A DNA stretch of 64,000 nt, from NCBI GenBank assembly GCA_949987705.1, contig OX465281.1:137378876-137442875 (forward strand). Direction: 5' to 3'. A program made the position numbers and the translations under genes. Shown here piece after piece: positions 36,370 to 48,279 of the stretch; position 1 is the first letter of the stretch; every line of letters starts with the position of its first letter. The notes beneath the pieces are model-generated. The model had not been told where the DNA came from and made no database searches. It saw nothing but the letters and a program-made list of their open reading frames with translations. This DNA is from Thereva unica (lineage: Eukaryota; Arthropoda; Insecta; Diptera; Therevidae).

Positions 36370-36590
36370 CATTTAATATTGTTCGAGGAACATGAGAGGT
36401 CATATATCTGTTTTATTTCTAAGCTTTATAAATGACTTACTTTCAGTCCGTCAAATTCAAGGCCTTGTATTGATGATTTTTTTTTTGTTTTTGTTTATGA
36501 TATGATATGATTGCGGACGTATGAGCGTCTCATTCAACAGGGATACTGAATTCATCCTCAATCTCGGAGTCGCAATAATCGTGTGAAGTG
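36370..36590 (+). mobile_element. Faint RT fragment of a LINE
   Basis: LFLSFINDLLSVRQIQGL near 36415-36470 resembles the GPLLF..YIND(L/I) block of LINE RTs; the following sequence is decayed. Weak. Confidence 0.4.
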
Positions 36591-36592
36591 CA

Positions 36593-38175
36593 ATGCTTCA
36601 GAAACAGTATATTAGGTTAAGAAACTCCTGTAACTCCATCATCAGGAAAGTCAAATCATCATTTGATGCCAGATTGAGAAGTAAGCTACTCAATATTACC
36701 GCCGGCAGTAAAAACTGGTCTTTGGTAACTTCCATCAAGACGAATTTTACCTCATCCGCAACACCTCCCTTCATACATAATAATGAGGTGAGCCTCAAAT
36801 TCTTCTTTACCCGATGCCGCAATGCAACCCCCCTACCCCCCTTTTTTTTAGAAATCGAGATGTATATCGATATCTCAAAGAGCTTGATGTCAATAAATTC
36901 ACTGGCCCTAATAAAAACCCCCCTATGGTTCTCAAAAAATTTACATCAACTTTGACTTAACCTCTGCGCAAACTTTTTGCCCTGTCTTACTTCTCCGGAG
37001 TGTATCCCGACTCTTGGAAACTAGCTCATGTTCAGCCAATCCCAAAAAAAGGTGAAGCCAGCGACCCCTTAAACTACCGCCCAATAGCAATTACTTATGT
37101 TCTCTCCAAAGTCATGGCGACTCTAATCAACAAAAAACTAATGGGATATCTGGAAACCAACAAAATCATTCATGACAAACAGTACGGCTTTAGATCCAAA
37201 GGATCCACTGGCGGCCTCCTTGTATCTCTAACAGAGCTCCTTCACCACAACATCCATCGCTTTGGTGAGTCTGCTCTGGTTGCTCAAGATATGTCTAAAG
37301 CTTTTGACCGAGTATGACTCCCTGCTTTATGGTCAAAACTCGAAGCTAATAGTATCCACTCAGTTCTAAGGAAACGGATTAAGAGCTTCCTATCTGGCCA
37401 TTCAACAAAGGTAGTCGAATCTAATCTTACATCATTTCAGCCGAAGGATCAATTCCTTCATCGCTCTCTTCCTAATATTTTTTAAATAATCAGCTCTCAA
37501 CCCCTTCCAACCAGTCCAAATTCGCTGATAACAGTATCCTGCGTTATTCCTACGCTTCCGACAATATACATAAGGCAAGTACGTGCTAGACCTTGTTTTC
37601 ACCATCGTGAACTCATATCCAACTCTATCAACAGGGATATCAAACTCATTCTTGATTGCGGCTGCAAGAATCGTGTTGAAGTCAACTCCACCAAAACGAA
37701 GTACTGTCTCATTACTTACAAAACCTGCACCGACGTTCCTACTGTCTCGGTGGGCAAAACAAATCTTACCGCCGATCCTTCTCCGTCTTGGGTATAACTT
37801 TATCTGAGGACTTGTGATGATCACATAATCCAAATCGTTAAAGAAACATCCTAATGCCTGGGATTTCTTAAGAGGTGCAAATTTCCTCTTCCAGCAGCCA
37901 GAGCTACAATCTACAAATCCTACATTCGGCCCCGCTTCGAGTATTCTCATTTAGCTGGTTCCTCGAAACCTGCCTTACCGTGGCTGGACAAGGTGCAAAG
38001 CCGTGCCATCAGAATCATCGGAGATGACCGCCTTTATGGCTCCATTGACTATCTGAGTCACCATAGGAATGTAGCAGCCCTGCCAATCTAACTAAAGTCT
38101 ATAACTAAAATAATTGGCTGTGGAATAATCTCCCCCAATCAGAAAGTTCTATCTTTTTCTCCAGCAAAACCTACA
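36593..38175 (+). mobile_element. Jockey-like LINE fragment (family B copy, + strand)
   Basis: IRLRNSCNSIIRKVKSSFDA and LLNITAGSKNWSLVTSIKT give the pre-RT linker; [41 protein letters not shown] and SKAFDRV (37000-37317) the RT fingers and palm. The YxDD segment is deleted near 37430. C-terminal traces follow, with KTYK/LEYS-like and HRRNVAALPI-like blocks to about 38090. In-frame stops and shifts make it inactive. Confidence 0.82.
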
Positions 38176-38224
38176 ACACCTAACCACCCGTTTCAGTGAA
38201 GGGTGTAGCATTACTAGTTAACCA

Positions 38225-38790
38225 ATTTTTTAGAATCCTCTGGTGGAACGAACACATATTTAAGATCGGTAAACAAACATCTCAATACTTAATGCCGGAT
38301 CCACACGTTTTTGCAAGCGTTTGCAAATTTAAACGTGTGGATAAGGCGTTGTGGCCGATCTGCTCGATTGTCGGTTTTTTGGCACAAATCAAAGCAATTT
38401 TGTGGCAAGAGTTTGCCTACAAGTTTGAAGTTAGAAAATTATAATTTAACAATAAAATAATGAAACCTGGTATGGTTTCTATGAAAGTTTAACATCCTCC
38501 TGCTGGATTTTTATCTTTTTTTCTTTATTCCTTTTACTTTTATAATAAATATACGTCAAACCAAAAGTTATGGCCGACACAACCTCTACGTCCGTCATGC
38601 TTGCTTGTCCAGAAGATACAAACGCACTCGCAAGTATGTGGATGCTCTCCAAATCTAATCAAGCGTTCGCAATTTGCGGCAAATCTTGCGGTTTGCGTTG
38701 GCAAACGTGCGGATCCGGCATAAGATATCTTAAGAGACGCAAATTCTCCTTTAGATATCGGCTCAGATTGGGAACAATCTTCCGCAATTA
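38225..38790 (+). mobile_element. Second LINE fragment, split by a MITE
   Basis: RILWWNEHIFKIGKQTSQYL (38227-38290) and LKRRKFSF (38728-38760) are the two sides of one LINE block (WN.HIF.I.KQ.SQYL.FLKR.KF) separated by the MITE at 38293-38720. The rest is missing. Confidence 0.7.
38293..38720. mobile_element. PIF/Harbinger-type MITE, 428 bp
   Basis: Ends TGCCGGATCCACACGTTT and TGCCGGATCCGCACGTTT (read from each side), flanked by TAA (38290-38292, 38721-38723). The interruption of a LINE coding block fixes both borders. The open frames inside are not taken as genes. Confidence 0.88.
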
Positions 38791-40110
38791 ATATTTCCGA
38801 AGTACTACTACATCCAATGTTTCAAACTCAGGATTTATTGCCATTTTGCAGAACTCTTCTTACTTCTTTTAACCTAACATCTATTTTCTCCTTAAAGCTA
38901 AGTTTCGCATTAGACCATAATGTGGCCAATGACATGACGAACTGATAGTACAAAGACTGATTTTGAGTTTAGAACTGCTTCATAAACTTTTTTTTCGACA
39001 TATCATTAGGTATATGCTTACAGTATAATGCTGTAATAAGTATTTGTATTAGGGTGTGCTTAGTATAAACTTAGAATAGCTTCTCAGAAATAAAACTAAT
39101 TTCGTGAATTAGATTTTTTACGAGTTTCGATTTAATTATCTTAGGAAAGCAGTTTATTTAAAAATGTGTAGTTTGAGCTTTGTTCCAGCTTTCGCCTTTT
39201 AAATTTTGATTTTTTATTTTTTCCAAATGGCTTTTGGAAATATTTGCTTTTTTAAAATTTGGTATACAGGACGATCAAAAAGTCCATGTGCAATAGGAAC
39301 ATAATTTTTGCGGAACATTCGAAAAAAGCCGTCATTCGTACCAATGTTTTGAGACTCAGACTTAATATTATAGTTTTTGTTTTATTGTATCAAACAAATT
39401 ATATGCATAGTTAATTTTTACTTTCGCGGGACTAAGGTAAAAAACCAGACAGTGAAAATATGTAGGAACATAATATTATATTTTTTAAAAACGTTTTTTT
39501 CATTATTATCCCGTGAACATTACGATTAAAAATGGCAAAATTAAAAAAAATCTATCAAGCTAAATTTTTGTGCAGACCCTTTTTAAACATTTAGATAAAA
39601 TTATGACCCCATACCCTGCTTTTTACATTTTAAGAGGTATACATTAAATAATTAAATATTGTTATTGTTTGCAATAACTTGAACAGCAATTATTAATGAG
39701 ATTTTGATTTTTTTTAATTGAAAAAAGGTAAGAGAATGTTATAAGAACGTTTGCAATCGTCTATTGAAACGAGTTTACATCAACTGTATAGATAAAAATC
39801 AAAACAAACTACCACAACTTATATGTACGTATGTAGTACTATCTTTTACCTGCGATTTAATCTACGCGAGCCAATGTTTTGATGTACCTTTTTTCGGAAA
39901 TATAATTATGTATGAAGTTCGCCTGGAACTTGTGACGCCGTAGGAATGAAAATCTTATTACTTTTAAAGGGATTTCCTTATAAACAATATTTTTTGATTC
40001 TTTATTGGGCGGAACTTATATTATCAGGCTCATGGGCGAGTTCCACACGCCGATTCAAATATATACATGCTGTTGTTGTTTTTCAAAAGCTCTTTTAACT
40101 GCCACGCAAT
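38791..40110. other. Unassigned AT-rich DNA
   Basis: No gene or element could be supported. A GGTATACAGGACGATCAAAA stretch near 39251 looks like the end of some element, without a partner end. Confidence 0.3.
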
Positions 40111-40113
40111 CCG

Positions 40114-40172
40114 TCTAATTGACCGCGTGCGTTGCAACGCCTTTAAATAAAAACAGATAATGTGTACAACAG
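40114..40172. mobile_element. Tip fragment of the satellite-bearing element
   Basis: GACCGCGTGCGTTGCAACGC followed by CTTTAAATAAAAAC matches the inner side of the left tip at 45208-45240. It is an isolated end fragment. Confidence 0.55.
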
Positions 40173-40333
40173 TACGGAATAGGAAAAAGGTGTGATGAAA
40201 AAAGATCAAATCTGGAAAAATTGATTTTGGATACTTAAAAAATTTTTAACCTACCTCCTATAACACTGACTTAGTCCTATATTTGAGAATTTGTACTAAA
40301 TCGTTTCAGCATAAAAATTTAATACTATCGATA

Positions 40334-40868
40334 TACAGGGTGTATCAGTTAAAGTGTCGAAGCGCCTGGTTGTGGATGGGTCTTGGATAGACGAACAAAA
40401 AATCGTATGGGTGGGGAAATCGTAACGGTTCAGCCGCTAGGGCGTTTTGAAATTTTTTGGTAGAGGTTTACATATTACCTTGTATTTTTGTAACTCTATT
40501 ATATATTCGCATGAATAAAGCACCAATCTACCCAGAATACTTTCACCTAAACTGTGAAAGGCGAGGTTTCAACATACCAAAGTCCAGAGTAATTAGTCGC
40601 CAAAATCAAAAAAAAGTTTTTTTTTGCTAAAATTTCAACTTTAACCACCATTTTCTTCAATTACGAATTAACCAGTATTTTTATTTAAAAAATTGAAAAG
40701 TTGGGATAATTTCCTATGACATTACAACTTTTACGCCACGGCCTCAATTTTTGAAGTTATAAGCATTTGTAATGTTGAAATTGGCTATACATATTTCGCC
40801 CTTTTTGGTACTTTTCCATCTGAGCTTTGTCGAAAAGTACCAAATAAGGCCAATATTAACATTAAAAT
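40334..40868. mobile_element. One-armed copy of the TACAGGGTGTATCAGTT foldback element
   Basis: Starts TACAGGGTGTATCAGTTA after a TA, and follows the left arm and centre of the 55449-56448 palindrome (TGTGGATGGGTCTTGGATAG, AGGGCGTTTTGAA, AAGTACCAAATAAGGCCAAT). It is truncated at the right by a Helitron-like fragment. It shows that the inner palindrome at 55.4 kb is an element in its own right. Confidence 0.75.
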
Positions 40869-40871
40869 TGT

Positions 40872-41132
40872 TTATAACTTCAATAGTAAAGGCCCTAGTT
40901 CGTCGCGTTCTTCAAGTGTTTCAACTGCTCTTGAAGTAGACGCTCTGGAACGTTTGTATTGTAAGCGTGCATCGCGCTCTTCAGGGATTTCAGCGTCTCT
41001 CGGAGTAGAAGCTGTAGTATGCTGGCCTTGCAAACGTGAGTTAAGCTGTTCAGAGGTCTCAGCCGCTCTAATTGCTGCCATTTGTCTAGCCTTTTGGGTT
41101 GATCTACCAATTAAATTTTTCTTGGGTGGCAT
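40872..41132 (-). pseudogene. Helitron-like protein N-terminal fragment
   Basis: Begins MPPKKNLIGRSTQKARQM and consists of three tandem units of about 23 residues (RAAETSEQLNSRLQ, RDAEIPEERDARLQ, RAVETLEERDEL). This AET.E.R..RLQ..R.R repeat is familiar at the N-terminus of insect Helitron helicases. The frame ends abruptly where the foldback copy begins; no Rep or helicase domain follows. Confidence 0.65.
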
Positions 41133-42040
41133 TGTGATTAATTTTCACTATTAATTGGTCGAAAAATGAGACGATTGAATAATTATATATGCCGTTTTTC
41201 CGTTAAAGTAAATATAAAAACAGTTTTTTTACCTCTTACTTTGTAATTTATTCGGAACTCATTATAATCGGATCCGCTCGGGTATGGTGTACCTGGGTCG
41301 TATAAGAAACCTACCTGCCGAATTCCAAGTTTTAAAGAAAATGTGACTAAAAAAATTCCCCAGGCAATCCACCCCGTTAGGGGATATATTTTGAAAAATT
41401 GTTTTTTAGCAGAAGCCTACAGGGTATAAGGAACGTACCTGGCAAAGTTTTTAGGCTATATAGTTTCGGAGATTTCATGGTACTTCGCTTTTAAATATGT
41501 ATATACGAGTAGATTTCAGGATGGGGCGTAAGGCGGAGTCATATTGATGAGTCAAGTCTATGTACTCATCAATATGACTCCGCCTTACGCTAGCTACAAA
41601 CAACGCTCTCAAAAAGTGCCATCAAAATTACTACGAGGAACGTTGACACAAATTTTCATTTGACAATTTAGTTTGACATATTTAACAGTGCAACGTTTGT
41701 TGTGAAAAAGGCGTAAGAGTTTGTAAAAATCCTTACTTACTAATATCAAAAATTACTCAGAAAGATACGACAATGTAATCCTTTCTGTGCGAAGAAAAAG
41801 GAAAGTAAAAATCAACTCAAAGTAAAAATCAACTTCTCTATTCATATACGCGCTCCGGAATGGCGAGAGGGCGGAGCAACGGCAAACTACACAAACACAT
41901 GCAGAGCAGGAAGTACACGAAGATGGTACATGAATTCACACAAGCAAAATAAAAGTCCAGACGGCACAAAAAATTGCGGAGAAGAGAAATCAGTGCGTCT
42001 CTTTCGCACTTCGTGAAATAACATTTCTTTATTTACTCCA
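41133..42040. other. Unassigned DNA with one perfect palindrome
   Basis: Nothing gene-like. The only clear structure is the stem-loop at 41526-41590. Confidence 0.35.
41526..41590. repeat. Perfect 26-bp inverted repeat with 13-nt loop
   Basis: GCGTAAGGCGGAGTCATATT plus GATGAG at 41526-41551 and its exact complement at 41565-41590. No flanking duplication was noticed. Confidence 0.9.
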
Positions 42041-42839
42041 GGGATCGTAAATAACTGTTATATTTGTATTTTTGACTTAAAAAATCAAATAGTAAATGTT
42101 GTCTGATCTGCATAAAATTTATACTGGATACTCAGAGTAGCGAGTTCTACGCGGTGGTGGGGTTACTTTTAAATTGTAGACTTTTATTATAAAAGTCAAG
42201 TTTAATAGTTAAAATAATTTAAATTTTTTAAATAAACAATAACAGTTATATTTAACTAAACAAGTTTTAGGTCATTAAGAACTCTTATTTTTGTTTTTTA
42301 TTTTTAAAGTCTTCCAAAACTCTTATGGGAAGACTTTTATTTTTAAAATCAAAAATAACTGTTAAAAAAGACTGTCTTGCATAAAAGTCTTTCTAAGATT
42401 TTTATTTTTCCAGTTTTTTCTATAAAAGTCTTTGAAGACTTTTATTTTTAAAATATAAAAATAAAAGTCTTTTGCTGAAAACAGATAAATAGTCCATTCA
42501 AACCGTTAAGAAAATCGAACCCTAAAGGTTTTTGGGGTCGCTGATCACGAAAATCGGGGTCCTGCGGTCCTAAAACATGGGCGTCACCCTTAAAATGCAA
42601 AAAAACATCCCTTTTTAGGGGTTTTTCGCGATTATTTCGATAATAATGAAAACTAATGCAATGAAATACACTTTTTTTAATATTTATTTGCGAAGGTGGT
42701 TGATTTGTACTAAATCAACGCGAACTTTACGATAAGGGGTGATCCTAAAGGGTTGAAACCCCTCCTAAATCGGTTACAAATAGAAACTAGTTGGGATGTG
42801 GGTTCGACCCTTTCGGTCCACACGATCAACTCAAGGGGG

Positions 42840-43800
42840 TGAAATAGGGTCAACTCAAAACCGCTGGAGCTATAAGGCTGAAATTTTGACAGTGCATCCC
42901 TATAATGACGTGGACATCCACTAAGAAGCGATTTTTCGAAATTCATCCCCTAAAGGGGTGAAATGGGGTTTTTCCAAACCGCTGGAGCTATAGGGCTGAC
43001 ATTTTGACAGTGTATCCCTTTAATGACGTGGGCATCCACTAAGAAGCGATTTTTCGAAATTCATCCCCTAAAGGGGTGAAATGGGGTTTTTCCAAACCGC
43101 AGGAGCTATAGGGCTGAAATTTTGACAGTGCATCCTTTTAATGACGTGGACATCCACTAAGAAGCGATTTTTCGAAATTCATCCCCTAAAGGGGTGAAAT
43201 GGGGTTTTTCCAAACCGCTGGAGCTATAGGGCTGAAATTTTGACAGTGCATCCCTTTAATGACGTGGACATCCACTATAAAGCGATTTTTCGAAATTCAT
43301 CCCCTAAAGGGGTGAAATGGGGTTTTTCCAAACCGCTGGAGCTATAGGGCTGAAATTTTGACAGTGCATCCCTTTAATGACGTGGACATCCACTAAGAAG
43401 CGATTTTTCGAAATTCATCCCCTAAAGGGGTGAAATGGGGTTTTTCCAAACCGCAGGAGCTATAGGGCTGAAATTTTGACAGTGCATCCTTTTAATGACG
43501 TGGACATCCACTAAGAAGCGATTTTTCGAAATTCATCCCCTAAAGGGGTGAAATGGGGTTTTTCCAAACCGCTGGAGCTATAGGGCTGAAATTTTGACAG
43601 TGCATCCCTTTAATGACGTGGACATCCACTAAGAAGCGATTTTTTGAAATTAATCCCCTAAGGGGGTTAAATGGGGTAACCCAAACCGCTGGAGCTGAAG
43701 GGCTTTAATTTTGACTGTGCATCTCTATAATGTTGTGGACATTCACTAAGAATCGATTTTTCAAAATTCATCCCCTAACGGAGTGAAATGGGGTTACCAA
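42840..43800. repeat. 118-bp satellite array, forward orientation (about 8 units)
   Basis: The phrase TGGACATCCACTAAGAAGCG recurs at 42911, 43029, 43147, 43265, 43383, 43501 and 43619, exactly 118 bp apart. Each unit also has CCAAACCGCTGGAGCTATAG and GAAATTTTGACAGTGCATCC. Unit identity is high. Repeated short peptides such as those beginning MNFEKSL in any frame come from this repeat. Confidence 0.95.
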
Positions 43801-44575
43801 ACTACTAATTTAAGTAGAAATTAAACAGGGAGCCAAAAAATTCAAAAATATAAAATCAGCCGCACCAATTTATCCACCTAATAAATCATTTTTTACATAG
43901 TTTTAGTTAGAATTTCTATAGCCTGATCAACGTGCTAGGCTTTAAGCACAATATCACAATTGTTTTTATAGTGTAATTTTCGAACTACGATAGCTATTTT
44001 ATTTGTTTTCAGCAAAAGACTGACCTGCCTAAATGTCATTGTAAAAAAACGGAACATCCCATTATTCAGAAGTAACTCAAATACATTAGGGTACATATTT
44101 CCAATTATTGTGTGATTGTCGTTTTTATCCTGCATTTTGACTTTATTTAAAAATTCCACGAAAAGAAATATTTCTCCATGTATTATTTATTTTGCTTCGG
44201 TTTAGGGGTGGTTTAACCCCTTTAAAAAAGGGTTTAAAGTGAAATTTTCCAAATGTTTCAATGAATAAAAGTGGAAAATAAAATTTTAATGCAAAACAAT
44301 AAATGTCAATTTTTTCAATTACAATTTTAATGCAGGGGTAGTTTCACCCCCTTAAGGGTTTAAAATAATAAATTTATGGCTGATAATACCTTTTGAACCA
44401 AATTTCAAGCAAAAAGCAAAAAACAAAAAATTTTCCAATTTTTTTTATATAAAGTTGATTTTTATAATTGTGGGGGTAGTTTTAACCCCTTATGGGTTGA
44501 AAATAATTTAGTTTTGCCTGACAGTACGCCCACAATCGTATTTGAAGCATATACTTGCAGAAAATTTTTTTTACA
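43801..44575. other. Spacer between inverted arms
   Basis: AT-rich with repeated GGGGTAGTTT(C/A)ACCCC(C/T)TTA-type phrases (near 44207, 44335 and 44473), reminiscent of diverged satellite. No gene. Confidence 0.35.
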
Positions 44576-45424
44576 ATTTTTTCTATTTGTAGCCGATTTA
44601 GGGGTGGTTTCAACCCTTTAGGATCACCCCTTATCATAAAGTTCGCGTTGATTTAGTACAAATCAACCACCTTCGCAAATAAATATTAAAAAAAATGTAT
44701 TTCATTGCATTAGTTTTCATTATTCTCGAAATAATCGCGAAAAACCCCTAAAAAGGGGTGTTTTTTGCATTTTAAGGGTGACGCCCAAGTTTTAGGACAG
44801 CAGGATCCCGATTTTTGTGATCAGCGACCCCAAAAACCTTTAGGGTTCGATTTTCTTAACGGTTTGAATGGACTATTTATCTGTTTTCAGCAAAAGACTT
44901 TTATTTTTATATTTTAAAAATAAAAGTCTTCAAAGACTTTTATAGAAAAAACTGGAAAAATAAAAATCTTAGAAAGACTTTTATGCAAGACCGAAAAAAA
45001 TAAAAGTCTTTTTTAACAGTTATTTTTGATTTTAAAAATAAAAGTCAATTTTAATTATTATTTCGAACAAAAAAAGAAAAAAATCTTTAATAACAATTTT
45101 AAAAGATTTAAAACAATACTAGTCAAAGATAATAGTTAAAAATAACTTTAAATATTTTTGGTAAAATTTAACTGTTACTGTTGCTTTATATCATACTAGC
45201 ATAAAACCCGCGTGCCTTGCAACGCCTTTAAATAAAAACTGTTTATTATGTGCAATGTTTTCCTTAAAAAAAAAAAACAAACAAAAAAGTCAGCTGTCAT
45301 TATCCCTAAAAGGGTTTATTATAGTGCATTTTTTTAATAAATATGGTAAACAAATTGCTGCGTATATCACCTCTGTTCAACAAATCTGCAAGTTTTGAAG
45401 CAGAGATTGGCATGTTTATGTCCC

Positions 45425-47540
45425 CCATTTCACTGCGTTAGGGGATGAATTTCGAAAAATTGCTTCTTAGTGAATGTCCACGTCATTACATAGAGATGCA
45501 CTGTCAAAATTAAAGCCCTTCAGCTCCAGCGGTTTGGGTTAACCCCATTTAACCCCCTTAGGGGATAAATTTCAAAAAATCTCTCTTAAGTGGATGTCCA
45601 CGTCATTATAAGGATGCACGGTCAAAATTAAAGCCCTTCAGCTTCAGCGATGTGGGTTAGCCCCATTTCACCCACTTAGGGGATGAATTTGGAAAAATCG
45701 CTTCTTAGTGGATGTCCACGTCACTAAAGGGATGCACTGTCAAAATTTCAGCCCTATAGCTCCAGCGGTTTGGGTAAACCCTATTTCACCCCCTTAGGGG
45801 ATGAATTTCGAAAAATCGCTTTATAGCAGGTGTCCACGCCATTATAGGGATGCACTGTCAAAATTTCAGCCCTATAGCTATAGCGGTTTGGAAAAACCCC
45901 ATTTTACCCCCTTAGGGGATGAATTTCGAAAAATCGCTTCTTTGTGGATGTCCACATCATTACAGGGATACACTGTCAAAATTTCAGCACTATAGCTCCA
46001 GCGGTTTGGGTAAACCCCATTTCACTCCCTTAGGGGATGAATTTCGAAAAATCGCTTTAATAGTGGAAGACCACGCCATTATAGGAATGCACTGTCAAAA
46101 TTACAGCCCTATAGCTTTAGCGGTTTGGGTAAACTCTATTTCACCCCCTTAGGGGATGAATTTCGAAAAATCGCTCTATAGTGGATGTCCACGCCATTAT
46201 AGGGATGCATTGTCAAAATTTCAGCCCTATATCTATAGCGGTTTGGAAAAACCCCATTTCACCCCCTTAGGGGATGAATTTCGAAAAATCACTTTATAGT
46301 GGATGTCCACGCCATTATAGGGATGCACTGCCAAAATTTCAGCCCTATAGCTATAGCGGGGTTGGAAAAACCCCATTTCACCCCCTTAGGGGATGAATTT
46401 CGAAAAATCGCTTCTTAGTGGATGCCCACATCATTATAGGGATGCACTGTCAAAATTTCAGCCCTATTGCTCCAGCGGTTTGGGTAAACCCCATTTCACT
46501 CCCTTTGGGGATGAATTTCGAAAAATCTTTTTAATAGTGGATGACCGCGCCATTATAGAGGGATGCACTGTCAAAATTACAGCCTTATAGCTTTAGCGGT
46601 TTGGAAAAACCCCATTTCACCCCCTTAGGGGATAAATTTCGAAAAATCGCTTCTTAGTGGATCTCCACATCATTATAGGGATGCACTGTCAAAATTTCAG
46701 CCCTATAGCTCCAGCGGTTTGGGTAAACCCCATTTCACTCCCTTTGGGGATGAATTTCGAAAAATCTTTTTAATAGTGGATGACCACGCCATTGTAGGGA
46801 TGCACTGTCAAAATTACAGCCTTATAGCTTTAGCGGTTTAGAAAAAAACCATTTCACCCCCTTAGGGGATGAATTTCGAAAAATCGCTTTTTAGTGGATG
46901 TCCACATCATTAAAGGGATGCACTGTCAAAATTTCAGCCCTATAGCTCCAGCGGTTTGGGTAAACCCCATTTCACTCCCTTTGGGGATGAATTTCGAAAA
47001 ATCTTTTTAATAGTGGATGACCACGCCATTATAGGGATGCACTGTCAAAATTACAGCCTTATAGCTTTAGCGGTTTAGAAAAAACCCATTTCACCCCCTT
47101 AGGGGATGAATTTCGAAAAATCGCTTTTTAGTGGATGTCCACATCATTAAAGGGATGCACTGTCAAAATTTCAGCCCTATAGCTCCAGCGGTTTGGGTAA
47201 ACCCCATTTCACTCCCTTTGGGGATGAATTTCGAAAAATCTTTTTAATAGTGGATGACCACGCCATTATAGGGATGCACTGTCAAAATTACCGGCTTATA
47301 GCTTTAGCGGTTTAGAAAAAACCCATTTCACCCCCTTAGGGGATGAATTTCGAAAAATCGCTTCTTAGTGGATGTCCACATCATTAAAGGGATGCACTGT
47401 CAAAATTTCAGCCCTATAGCTCCAGCGGTTTTGAGTTGACCCTATTTCACCCCCTTAGGGGATGAATTTCGAAAAATCGCTAGGGATGCACTGTCAAAAA
47501 TTTCAGCCCTTTAGCTCTAGCGGTTTAGGTTGTGCGTTGT
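45425..47540. repeat. 118-120-bp satellite array, reverse orientation (about 18 units)
   Basis: Units read GGGGATGAATTTCGAAAAAT, TAGTGGATGTCCAC and CAGCCCTATAGCTCCAGCGG, the complement of the array at 42840-43800. A two-unit higher-order pattern appears from 46400 on (alternating CTTTGGGGATG and CTTAGGGGATG units). Confidence 0.92.
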
Positions 47541-47741
47541 CTTTCAGTCAGTTACTTTTTATACAATAGAAAAAAAGTAAAGAAAATAAATCCCCTTACA
47601 ACTTATTGAACCCCATTTCACCCCCTTCAACCCTTTTTTCTCCAAAAAAAAATAGCCTATGTCCGTCTCCAAGGTCTAAACTATGTCTGTTGCAAATTTC
47701 ATCAAAATCGGTCCAGCGGTTTAGGCGTGAAAGCGTAACAT

Positions 47742-47790
<49 letters not shown>

Positions 47791-48270
47791 GTTACTTTCG
47801 CATTTATAATATTAGTAAGGATAAGTTTCAAAATAATGATTATTTTCTGATTTTTTCGATATAAGTTATAACAGTTACGATCCCTGATTTACTCTCTCTT
47901 TCTTTGATTTTTGTTTTGTTTTTAAATTGAATTTTGTCTCGCTTGCACCTTGTCGATTGATATATTCACTCGCAAGGGAGCTTATGGGAAATTTTGAGAG
48001 TGTCGTATCTTTGTGGGTAATTTTTGCTAATATTATAAATGCGAAAGTAACTCTGTCTGTCTGTCTGTCTGTTACGCTTTCACGCCTAAACCACTGGACC
48101 GATTTTGATGAAATTTGCTACAGACATAGGCTACTTTTTATGGAGAAAAAAGGGTTGAAGGGGTGAAATTGGGTTCAATAAGTTGTAGGGGATTTTTTTT
48201 CTTTACTTTTTTTCTATTGTATAAAAAGTAACTGACAGACAACGCACAACCTAAACCGCTAGAGCTAAAG
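47541..48270. repeat. Head-to-head centre with (GACA)n tracts
   Basis: Two inverted copies of one segment meet here: GGTTTAGGCGTGAAAGCGTAACA, a CAGA run (47743-47790) and CTTTCGCATTTATAATATTAGTA at the left; the complements at 48028-48110 on the right with a shorter tract. The ATTTATAATATTAGTA end is a widespread insect repeat terminus. About 200 bp of different sequence separates the copies and includes the right tip of the 42042-47889 element. Confidence 0.75.
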
Positions 48271-48279
48271 GGCTGAAAT

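Larger units (their letters stand above)
42042..47889. mobile_element. Large inverted-end element holding two satellite arrays
   Basis: CAGGGATCGTAA.TAACTGTTATA at 42042 is repeated inverted near 47866-47889 (CAGTTACGATCCCTG), and a second pair of arms of about 600 bp (42170-42790 against 44575-45185) lies inside. The arms share AAAGTCTT-rich sequence, GGTTTTTGGGGTCGCTGATC and GTACAAATCAACCACCTTCG-type blocks. Borders are tentative because several inverted structures overlap. Confidence 0.5.

Noticed and set aside
45801..46590. Repeated small proteins starting MNFEKSL
   Set aside because: They are translations of the satellite unit, found wherever it occurs, on both strands.
47743..47790. 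Telomere-like repeat
   Set aside because: The unit is GACA/CAGA, not TTAGG or TCAGG, and it is mirrored by a shorter tract at 48050.
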